Origin: Tannerella sp.
GTDB lineage: Bacteria; Bacteroidota; Bacteroidia; Bacteroidales; Tannerellaceae
DNA length: 5,513 nt
NCBI GenBank assembly: GCA_031283915.1
Contig: JAITAY010000187.1
Location: 1-5,513 of the forward strand
Direction of reading: 5' to 3'
The translations under genes and the position numbers were made by a program. The notes below the pieces were generated by a model. It saw only the letters and a program-made list of their open reading frames with translations. It ran no database searches and was not told where the DNA came from. Below, one piece after another: positions 1 to 5,495 of this stretch; position 1 is the first letter of the stretch, and each line of letters starts with the position of its first letter.

Positions 1-209
1 AGACGCTATGCTCATCTGTGCACAGACGCTATGCTCATACGTGCACAGACGCTATGCTCATACGTGCACAGACGCTATGCTCATACGTGCACAGACGCTA
101 TGCTCATACGTGCACAGACGCTATGCTCATCTGTGCACAGACGCTATGCTCATACGTGCACAGACGCTATGCTTCATATGTGCACAGATGCCATGCTTCA
201 TATGTGTAC
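1..209. repeat. Tandem array of a 23-bp unit (minisatellite-like), truncated by the window edge
   Basis: The unit is AGACGCTATGCTCAT followed by ACGTGCAC or CTGTGCAC. Clean 23-bp copies start at 1, 24, 47, 70, 93, 116 and 139. Two decayed 24-bp copies follow at 162-185 and 186-209, with an extra T (GCTTCATATG) and further substitutions. A half-copy remnant with TACGTG may lie at 210-221. Copies 1 and 6 carry CTGTGCAC and the other clean copies ACGTGCAC, so copies 1-2 and 6-7 match with a five-unit (115-bp) offset. There are no unique spacers, so this is not a CRISPR array. The unit contains no stop trinucleotide on the plus strand, which leaves all three plus frames open across the array; I do not regard it as coding. 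The array probably continues leftwards beyond the window. Its function is unknown. Confidence 0.95.
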
Positions 210-305
210 GGAAGTACGTGGTTTTGTGCAATTCCCGCGTATATTTTCCGATGGTTTCACTTTGGTAAAAAGGCGAATAGCTCCTTAAGAAAGAATTAGC
301 TGCTT
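210..305. other. Non-coding spacer between the repeat array and the SUI1-type gene
   Basis: This stretch of about 96 bases separates the decayed end of the array from the stop codon of the minus-strand SUI1-type gene. It is AT-rich and has no convincing gene, promoter or GC-rich hairpin with a T-tract. The minus-strand transcript must end here or run into the array. I could not identify a terminator. Confidence 0.5.
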
Positions 306-650
306 TCAAACAATCTTGCTTCCGGAATAGCCGTCCTTTTCGAGGAGTTCCAGCGCCTTTTGCCGGAAATCGCCCTGTAGAATGATATCGCCGTCCTTCG
401 TCGAGCCGCCGACACCGCATTTGACCTTCAGCATCTTACCGAGCACCGTCAACTCATCATTTGTTCCGCGGAAACCGGTGATTAACGTCACGGTCTTGCC
501 GCCGCGGTTACGTTTGTCCAACATGATGCGTAACCGCTGTTTTTCCTTCGGCAGGGTTGTTTTGTTCTCCTCCGCCTCCGTTTGGTATGCGAAGTCCGGA
601 TTCGTTGAATAAGTTACCCCCAACCGTTCTTTCCAGTCATTCTTTTTCAT
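306..650 (-). CDS. SUI1/YciH-type translation initiation factor
   Basis: This is a 114-residue protein of the SUI1/eIF1 fold family, the bacterial YciH type. It is a small cytosolic RNA-binding protein related to the eukaryotic start-codon selection factor; its bacterial role is poorly defined and may concern fidelity of initiation. The N-terminal third (residues 1-36) is polar and variable. The SUI1 core follows, with RGGKTVT at 49-55, GTNDEL at 62-67 and the hallmark run LGKMLKVKCGVGGSTKDG at 70-87, ending in ILQGD at 90-94. Length is normal for the family. The start is the ATG read from 650 to 648; an AGGA lies about 11 nt upstream (662-665 on the plus strand). The gene stands alone and is divergent from the aldehyde dehydrogenase. 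A TTTCTTTG, one base off the Bacteroidetes -7 consensus, lies at 701-694. Identification of the family is confident; the exact function is not. Confidence 0.93.
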   Translation of the reverse strand: MKKNDWKERLGVTYSTNPDFAYQTEAEENKTTLPKEKQRLRIMLDKRNRGGKTVTLITGFRGTNDELTVLGKMLKVKCGVGGSTKDGDIILQGDFRQKALELLEKDGYSGSKIV

Positions 651-705
651 ATATGCTTTTTCCTGAGTCTTGGCAAATACGCCGGTAAATGTACAAAGAA
701 ATTGC

Positions 706-713
706 TATATTTG
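706..713 (+). promoter_or_regulatory. Bacteroidetes-type -7 promoter element for the aldehyde dehydrogenase
   Basis: TATATTTG is a perfect match to the Bacteroidetes primary sigma -7 consensus TAnnTTTG. It would place transcription start near 720, giving a leader of about 44 nt before the ATG at 764. No clear TTTG-like -33 element is seen 19-21 bp upstream, so the call rests on the -7 match and its position. Confidence 0.55.
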
Positions 714-723
714 TGAGCATTTC

Positions 724-737
724 AGTTCAAGGGAACT
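724..737 (+). promoter_or_regulatory. Short dyad in the aldehyde dehydrogenase leader
   Basis: AGTTC (724-728) and GAACT (733-737) are perfect inverted arms around a 4-nt loop AAGG. The dyad lies immediately after the inferred transcription start. It could form a small 5' hairpin in the mRNA or be a repressor site, but five-base arms are also expected by chance. Confidence 0.25.
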
Positions 738-763
738 ATTACAAATTCATTTAAAACAAGGTT

Positions 764-2143
764 ATGCACACGACAACCCAAGAAGACATCGAACGAATCC
801 TGACCGGCCAGCGTGCTTTTTTCGCTACGCATCAGACGAAAGACCTTTCATTCCGGATGGAACAGCTTAAAAAATTCAAAAAGGCGGTCTGCCGGTACGA
901 AAGTCGGCTGAGCGAGGCCATCATGACAGATTTGCATAAGTCATACGAAGAATTTTACCTGACCGAAATCAGCCTGGTTCATCAGGAAATAAACGGTCAT
1001 ATCAGGCGCTTGCGGCGTTGGGCACGTCCTCAACCCGTTCCCACACCACTGCATCTGCTGCCTTCGAAAAGCCGGATTGTGTATGAGCCGCTGGGCATTT
1101 CGCTGATTATTGCACCCTGGAACTATCCGTTTCAGTTGCTGATGAATCCCCTGGTCGGCGCAATTTCGGCCGGCTGTTGCGCCGTCCTCAAGTCGTCGCC
1201 TTACACGCCGGAGATCAGTCGGGTCATGAGTGAGTTGATTGCCGAAACGTTCGACGAACGGTATATCGCCCTCACACAGGGACATCGCGAGGTGAACGAA
1301 TGGCTGCTGCAACAGCGCTTTGACCTGATTTTCTTTACCGGCAGTCCTTCGCTGGGAAAGACGGTGATGCGCGCCGCTGCCGAACATTTGACTCCGGTCA
1401 TACTTGAGCTGGGTGGCAAAAGTCCCTGCATAGTCGATGCCGGCGCCAACCTGAAAGTGGCAGCCAGGCGGATTGCATGGGGAAAGACCGTCAACGCCGG
1501 CCAGACGTGCATCGCTCCCGATTATCTCTTTATACATCAATCGGTAAAAGAAGCCTTTCTTCAGGAGATGAAGCAGGCCATTGAACGCATGTTCGGACAA
1601 AACCCGAAAGAAAGCCGGTATTATCCCCGCATTGTCAACCGACAAGCCCTGGAACGTCTGCAAACCCTGATAAAATGCGGGCAAATCGTTTACGGTGGCG
1701 AAGTGGATGAAACCGAACGCTATCTTGCCCCCACCATCCTGGATCATATACAGCCCGACGATCCTGTCATGCGGGAAGAAATCTTCGGTCCCATTCTGCC
1801 GGTGATGACGTTCGATGACATCCGGGAAGCGGTCGAATACATCAACCGGAACGAAAAGCCGCTGGCCTTTTATTACTTCGGCAGCAGCCGGAAGGCCGGG
1901 GAGATCCTCCGGCAAACGACGTCGGGCGGCGGCTGTGTCAACGACACGCTGATACATATCGCCAATCATCATTTACCTTTTGGAGGCGCGGGTAACAGCG
2001 GCATGGGCAAATATCACGGGCGCGACAGTTTTCTTGCCTTCAGTAACCGGCGTGCCCTTGCGGATACGCCCGTCTGTTTCGATCTGCCGGTGAAATACGC
2101 CCCTTTCAGGTATTTCAGACAGATCAAAAAACTGCTCGGATAG
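764..2143 (+). CDS. Aldehyde dehydrogenase, class 3 (ALDH3)-like
   Basis: This 459-residue NAD(P)-dependent enzyme oxidises an aldehyde to its acid. It has the full catalytic set: N120 in APWNYP, K143 in VLKSS, FTGS at 191-194, the general base E215 in LELGGKSP, the nucleophile C249 in NAGQTCIAPDY, and EEIFGP at 338-343. The GQTCIAPDY context and a length of about 460 residues (most other ALDHs are about 490) point to the ALDH3 group, which usually acts on medium-chain, fatty or aromatic aldehydes; the substrate here is not predictable. K143 is followed by SSPYTP rather than the common PSE. The start is well fixed: an in-frame TAA at 752-754 lies just four codons upstream. The only AAGG (758-761) is too close to the ATG for a normal Shine-Dalgarno, which is usual in this phylum. 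It has its own promoter and converges on the sugar operon, so it is probably a separate transcription unit. No membrane segment is seen. Confidence 0.95.
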   Translation: MHTTTQEDIERILTGQRAFFATHQTKDLSFRMEQLKKFKKAVCRYESRLSEAIMTDLHKSYEEFYLTEISLVHQEINGHIRRLRRWARPQPVPTPLHLLPSKSRIVYEPLGISLIIAPWNYPFQLLMNPLVGAISAGCCAVLKSSPYTPEISRVMSELIAETFDERYIALTQGHREVNEWLLQQRFDLIFFTGSPSLGKTVMRAAAEHLTPVILELGGKSPCIVDAGANLKVAARRIAWGKTVNAGQTCIAPDYLFIHQSVKEAFLQEMKQAIERMFGQNPKESRYYPRIVNRQALERLQTLIKCGQIVYGGEVDETERYLAPTILDHIQPDDPVMREEIFGPILPVMTFDDIREAVEYINRNEKPLAFYYFGSSRKAGEILRQTTSGGGCVNDTLIHIANHHLPFGGAGNSGMGKYHGRDSFLAFSNRRALADTPVCFDLPVKYAPFRYFRQIKKLLG

Positions 2144-2240
2144 TTTCTTTGTCATGTGTTTTCTTTCAACCTTCCTCAGTGCACAGAGCTGGCCACCCAC
2201 TTGAAATGCCCCCAGGACACACAGTTTTCCCCTTTTCCGG
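2144..2240. other. Convergent intergenic gap
   Basis: These 97 bases separate the aldehyde dehydrogenase stop from the stop of the zinc dehydrogenase on the opposite strand. A bidirectional terminator would be expected, but I see no strong GC-rich stem followed by a T-tract on either strand. The only dyad is an imperfect 14-bp palindrome at 2175-2188 (CTCAGTGCACAGAG, one mismatched pair). Confidence 0.5.
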
Positions 2241-3266
2241 TTATTCAAAGCTCACCAGCAGACGGAATACCTTTCCCGGGTCGGATTTCCATTTTTCCAG
2301 CGCTTCCTGTGCCTGTTCGGGCGGGTAGATGCCGCTGATCAGCGCGTCTTCCGGACAGGCGCCCCGCTTGAGGTACTCCATTACCGCACGGAAATCTTCC
2401 GGCAAGGCATTTCGTGAACCTCTGATGTCTATTTCCTTCTGTACGAAAAGTTTTGTCTCGAAGGCAATTTCCGTTTTGGCATAGCCGATACAGACGGTGC
2501 GACCGGTGAAAGCCACTTCGTCAATGGCCATCCGGTAAGTTGCCGGCGCCCCTGCGGCTTCGATGACGACGTCCGCCCCTGCATCGTTCGTGATGTCCTG
2601 CAGTCGTTCGTGCACGTTTTCCGTCCCCGAACAGATGGTATACGTAGCGCCCAACTGCCTGGCCAGGGACAGTTTTTCACCGTCCATGTCCACTGCAATC
2701 ACCCTTGCGCCGCGAAGGGCGGAACGAATCAGCGCTCCCAGTCCGATCATGCCGCAGCCGATGACCATCACGGTATCCGAGTCGGTTACCTGCGCTCTGG
2801 ATACGGCGTGAAATCCTACGCTCAGCGGTTCCACCAGTGCAAATTCTTTTTTCGAGAGGAGGTTGTCCCTGTCCGGAATGATCTTTTCCCAGGGGAGGGT
2901 CATAAATTCGGCCATGGCGCCGTGGCGCTGTACGCCCAGCGTCCGGTTGAACCGGCAGGCGTTGGGACGGCTGTTGCGGCAGGCGGGACAGCGCCCGCAG
3001 GCTGTGTAGGGATTGACGGTACAGAGCATCCCCGGCCGGATGTGTTCCGGGACGCCTTCCGAGGTTTTTGCTATTTCCGCACTGATTTCGTGTCCCGGAA
3101 TAACCGGCAGTTGCACCATCGGGTTTTTGCCCGAATAGGTGTTCAGGTCGGATCCGCAAAACCCGACGCAGTTTATTTTTATCAGGACTTCTCCCGGTTT
3201 GATTTCAGGTACGGGGATATTGACAATCCTTACCTCTCCGGGTTGAATGATTTGTACAGCTTTCAT
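2241..3266 (-). CDS. Zinc-dependent medium-chain dehydrogenase, candidate L-galactonate 5-dehydrogenase
   Basis: This 341-residue cytosolic NAD-dependent polyol/sugar-acid dehydrogenase belongs to the zinc MDR family. Catalytic zinc ligands are C37 (GFCGSD), H59-E60 (GHE) and E146 (VEPLSVG). The structural zinc site is complete: C90, C93, C96 and C104. The Rossmann fold shows GCGMIG at 170-175, and D193 at the end of beta-2 (VIAVD) favours NAD over NADP. GSRNALPEDF at 283-292 recalls, from memory, GSRNATPEDF in E. coli LgoD (YjjN), which oxidises L-galactonate to D-tagaturonate. Length is typical, and the start MKAVQI is the usual MDR N-terminus. It is the last gene of the operon, 25 nt after the amidohydrolase stop. 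The upstream L-galactose dehydrogenase-like gene supports an L-galactonate substrate. Alternatives are L-fuconate, a threonine-dehydrogenase-like or a sorbitol-dehydrogenase-like activity. Family is certain; substrate is an inference. Confidence 0.93.
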   Translation of the reverse strand: MKAVQIIQPGEVRIVNIPVPEIKPGEVLIKINCVGFCGSDLNTYSGKNPMVQLPVIPGHEISAEIAKTSEGVPEHIRPGMLCTVNPYTACGRCPACRNSRPNACRFNRTLGVQRHGAMAEFMTLPWEKIIPDRDNLLSKKEFALVEPLSVGFHAVSRAQVTDSDTVMVIGCGMIGLGALIRSALRGARVIAVDMDGEKLSLARQLGATYTICSGTENVHERLQDITNDAGADVVIEAAGAPATYRMAIDEVAFTGRTVCIGYAKTEIAFETKLFVQKEIDIRGSRNALPEDFRAVMEYLKRGACPEDALISGIYPPEQAQEALEKWKSDPGKVFRLLVSFE

Positions 3267-3291
3267 GTGTCAGCAAATGAATTATGTTTTT

Positions 3292-4209
3292 TTATTCCGA
3301 CATGTTTTTAATACGGGGCAGATCCACCAGGTTCCCGAAGCGGTAAAACTGTTTTGCGTTTTCCCCCAGGAACTGTCGTTTTTCTTCATCCGTCAGCAGT
3401 GTTGACTTCAGAATGAAATCGAAGGACATCCGGTAGGTAATGGCCGTGATGGTGCGCGGATAATCCGACCCCCACATCAGCTTTTCCATTCCCGCCAGCG
3501 AGGCGGCTTCCCGGATCGCCCGGACGGCTCCGGTAAAGGGGTAAAATTCGTCGTTGAAAAGCCAGGTGATGCCTCCCGATTCGATCCTTACATGGGGATG
3601 GCGCGCCAGCTTGATTTGCTTCTGCCAGCCGGGACGGGTGACCATCCCGAAATGTCCGATGGCGATCCGCAGGCGGGGACATTCGGAAATGATTTCCTCC
3701 ATTTCCGCCACCTGTGTTTCTCCCGGCGCCAGGTCGACGGAGAAGAAGAGGTCGTTTGCTTCCATGTACTTGAACATCCGCATCATTTCGTTGCCGGTGA
3801 GATAAACCCTTCCTTCCGGCAACAGCAGGCGTTCGGCCGGGAGCTTGATGCCCCTGAAGCCTCTTTCTGTCAGTACGACGGCTTCTTCCGAATAGCCCGG
3901 CTTGCGGGCGTCGACCATGCCGCAACACAGGAAACGGTCGGGATATTTCTGCTGTACTTCCCGGAGGTAATCGTTTTGCAGTCCGTCGATATACTCCTGG
4001 GTAATCACGGCGGCCGAAACCTGTGCATAATCCATGTTGGAGAGAAAAATCTCCGCCGTATTGCGCCCGTCGATGACGAAGGGCGGCAGCATCTGCCGTA
4101 TTTCGCCCATGAACAGCGATTTTCCGTTGTCGAGCGTCCGTATCTTCATTCCGTTCACTTCCGTGTCCTGACGGAGCCAGAGGTGAGCATGTGCATCAAC
4201 TATCTTCAT
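3292..4209 (-). CDS. Amidohydrolase-2 family protein, candidate sugar-acid lactonase
   Basis: This is a 305-residue TIM-barrel protein of the amidohydrolase-2 family, which includes COG3618 lactonases and COG2159 decarboxylases/hydrolases. Visible motifs are H7 and H9 in DAHAHLW at the end of strand 1, GIKLP with K122, H186 in IAIGHFG and the catalytic-type D249 in WGSDYPR. Strand 5, where many metal-dependent members carry a His, here reads FSVDLAPG (155-162), so this ligand appears to be missing. The protein is full length with no signal peptide, so it should act in the cytosol. The start MKIVDAHAHL is the normal family N-terminus, and AGAAGATATT precedes the ATG on the minus strand except that the first bases read CAGAAGATATT. 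It lies 33 nt after the reductase stop and 25 nt before the zinc dehydrogenase. Between a sugar 1-dehydrogenase and an aldonate dehydrogenase, hydrolysis of L-galactono- or L-fuconolactone is the best guess. Decarboxylase activity is not excluded. Confidence 0.92.
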   Translation of the reverse strand: MKIVDAHAHLWLRQDTEVNGMKIRTLDNGKSLFMGEIRQMLPPFVIDGRNTAEIFLSNMDYAQVSAAVITQEYIDGLQNDYLREVQQKYPDRFLCCGMVDARKPGYSEEAVVLTERGFRGIKLPAERLLLPEGRVYLTGNEMMRMFKYMEANDLFFSVDLAPGETQVAEMEEIISECPRLRIAIGHFGMVTRPGWQKQIKLARHPHVRIESGGITWLFNDEFYPFTGAVRAIREAASLAGMEKLMWGSDYPRTITAITYRMSFDFILKSTLLTDEEKRQFLGENAKQFYRFGNLVDLPRIKNMSE

Positions 4210-4242
4210 GAATATCTTCTGTATGTGCTCTCGGGCAAAAGT

Positions 4243-5175
4243 TTAACTGTTCAGCCAGGTGTCCCGGAAGCGCGGTTCAAGGATCGCCTGCACTTCGCGC
4301 AGCAACTCGCCGTCAAGCGGTTCCTGCACCCGGCGGATGTTGCTCAGGACGGCTTCGGAACGGGTGGTACTGAACAGCGTCGTGGTGATTCGCGGATTGC
4401 TTGCCGCATATTTCAAAGCCAGTTGTTCGATGGATTTGCCTTTTGACTTGCAGTGTTCCACCGCTTTTCTGCAGACGTTCTGCAAGGGTACAGGTGCGGG
4501 ATGCCACTCGGGGACGCCTCTTTCCGTCAACAGTCCCATCGAAAAGGGAGAGGCATTGATCACGCCGATGCCTTTTTCCTCGAAATAATCCAGCCAGTCC
4601 GTCAAGGCGTCGTCATTCAGGCAGTAGTGGCAAAAGGAAAGCACGCTTTCCACGGTTCCGGCCGGAACGTGGTCGATGACGTATTTGAAATGCCGCAGGG
4701 TGAGGTTAGTAATCCCCACGTGCCGGGCAATTCCTTTTTCCCGCAGTTCGACCAGTGTCGGCAGGGTTTCGTTGCAGACCTGTTCCAGGTCGGCGAATTC
4801 AATGTCGTGGACATTGATCAGATCAATGTAATCCACGTGCAGGCGCTCCATGCTTTCGTACACGCTCTCAATCGCCTTCTTCCCCGAATAATCCCAGTAA
4901 TTCACGCCGTCCCTGCCGTAGCGCCCGACTTTGGTCGAAAGATAATAGCCTTTCCGGTCGATGCCTTTCAAGGCTTTGCCCAGCGTTGTTTCGGCTTTCA
5001 GGTGACCGTAATAGGGTGAAACGTCGATGAAATTAATGCCGTTCTCGACAGCCGTATGAACGGTGCGTATCCCTTCCTCTTCCTTGAGCGAATGAAAAAC
5101 GCCGCCCAGCGAAGAAGCCCCCAGACTGATGGCCGACAGGATCATGCCTGTCTTTCCAAGTTCTCTATATTCCAT
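4243..5175 (-). CDS. Aldo-keto reductase resembling L-galactose 1-dehydrogenase
   Basis: This 310-residue cytosolic aldo-keto reductase has the complete catalytic tetrad: D51 and Y56 (NFIDVSPYYG), K82 (STKVGRY) and H123 (NVHDIEF). Several segments resemble, from memory, plant L-galactose dehydrogenase: LGASSLGGVF near 18-27, HDIEF at 123-127, the CHY...ND segment, the ASP..MGLLTE..PEWHPA segment, HCKSKGK, and AILEP...TW at the C-terminus. The expected reaction is NAD(P)+-dependent oxidation of L-galactose, or of 6-deoxy-L-galactose (L-fucose), at C1 to the lactone. I chose the ATG at 5175 (MEYRELGKTGM, the usual AKR start). The open frame extends to an ATG at 5229, but those 18 extra residues do not look like the family, and a perfect -7 promoter element lies between the two starts. 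There is no clear Shine-Dalgarno; the leader is A-rich. It is the first gene of a three-gene operon. D-arabinose or another sugar with L-galactose-like stereochemistry is a possible alternative substrate. Confidence 0.94.
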   Translation of the reverse strand: MEYRELGKTGMILSAISLGASSLGGVFHSLKEEEGIRTVHTAVENGINFIDVSPYYGHLKAETTLGKALKGIDRKGYYLSTKVGRYGRDGVNYWDYSGKKAIESVYESMERLHVDYIDLINVHDIEFADLEQVCNETLPTLVELREKGIARHVGITNLTLRHFKYVIDHVPAGTVESVLSFCHYCLNDDALTDWLDYFEEKGIGVINASPFSMGLLTERGVPEWHPAPVPLQNVCRKAVEHCKSKGKSIEQLALKYAASNPRITTTLFSTTRSEAVLSNIRRVQEPLDGELLREVQAILEPRFRDTWLNS

Positions 5176-5199
5176 GATTATACACTGTTTGTTTTTCTG

Positions 5200-5207
5200 C
5201 AAAAGTA
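5200..5207 (-). promoter_or_regulatory. Bacteroidetes-type -7 promoter element for the three-gene operon
   Basis: On the minus strand, TACTTTTG (5207 to 5200) is a perfect TAnnTTTG match. Transcription would start near 5193, leaving a leader of about 18 nt before the ATG at 5175. This excludes the alternative start at 5229. The -33 region (about 5231-5227, TGTTC on the minus strand) is weak, which may mean an activator is needed. Confidence 0.6.
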
Positions 5208-5319
5208 GCGTTTTCATGCGAGGGAACATTAGAAATATTTATGCAATGTGTACTCTGATATCGACATTAATCATATGTATATATTGTATAGCACGCGGTA
5301 TCATTCTATGCATAAAGAG

Positions 5320-5338
5320 GTAGTTAGTAGTTAGTAGT
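5320..5338. repeat. Short 7-bp tandem repeat
   Basis: GTAGTTA is repeated twice and followed by a partial GTAGT, directly before a C-run and the A-rich CAATAAAA. It is a simple low-complexity repeat; no function can be assigned. Confidence 0.7.
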
Positions 5339-5427
5339 CCCCCAATAAAAGCTTACAGCCCGCCCCAAATAACGGGATCAAAAAGCCCTTCATGACACGA
5401 AAATAGAATGGATTGTATATAATAACC

Positions 5428-5446
5428 TGCGTTTTAGATAAGCGCA
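5428..5446. promoter_or_regulatory. Dyad TGCG-N11-CGCA
   Basis: TGCGTTT (5428-5434) can pair with AAGCGCA (5440-5446) around a 5-nt loop, with one G-T pair. It could be an operator-type dyad or a small RNA hairpin. There is no T-tract after it on the plus strand, so it is not a convincing terminator. Confidence 0.3.
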
Positions 5447-5476
5447 TCCGGAGAAGGTATTTGATAACGGATAAAA

Positions 5477-5495
5477 ACCTTATTTCTACCTTATT
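5477..5495. repeat. Direct repeat of ACCTTATT with 11-bp period
   Basis: ACCTTATT occurs at 5477-5484 and again at 5488-5495, so the copies are about one helical turn apart. This geometry suits tandem binding of a regulator on one face of the DNA. The next gene to the right is outside the window, so a regulatory role is only a possibility. Confidence 0.35.

Noticed and set aside
1..209. CRISPR array
   Set aside because: The repeats are directly adjacent with no unique spacers, and no cas gene is present.
8..299. Three overlapping plus-strand open frames of 85-93 codons across the repeat array
   Set aside because: The 23-bp unit has no stop trinucleotide on the plus strand, so all three frames are automatically open; the products are the same low-complexity Cys/His-containing repeat in different phases, with no gene-like features.
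670..870. 66-codon plus-strand open frame overlapping the aldehyde dehydrogenase start
   Set aside because: Most of it lies out of frame inside the dehydrogenase, its 5' part covers the promoter, and it shows no family features.
941..1972. 343-codon open frame antisense to the aldehyde dehydrogenase
   Set aside because: It is fully inside a gene with all catalytic residues on the other strand, and its translation resembles no family; it is a shadow of codon bias.
2175..2188. GTGCACAGA palindrome in the convergent gap, sharing nine bases with the left-end repeat
   Set aside because: A nine-base match to a 23-bp unit is not surprising in 5.5 kb, and no second copy or flanking similarity is present.
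2610..3311. 233-codon plus-strand open frame over the zinc dehydrogenase
   Set aside because: It is antisense to a gene with complete zinc-binding and Rossmann motifs; no independent evidence supports it.
4231..4238. Possible internal promoter (AACTTTTG on the minus strand) before the amidohydrolase
   Set aside because: It lacks the T of the TA pair in the -7 consensus and sits in a 33-nt operon gap; too weak to call.
3592..4446. 284-codon plus-strand open frame over the amidohydrolase and the end of the reductase
   Set aside because: It is antisense to two well-supported genes and shows no recognisable domain.
5129..5323. 64-codon hydrophobic plus-strand open frame upstream of the operon
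   Set aside because: It overlaps the reductase start and the operon promoter, has no promoter or ribosome site of its own, and its hydrophobicity follows from AT-rich sequence.
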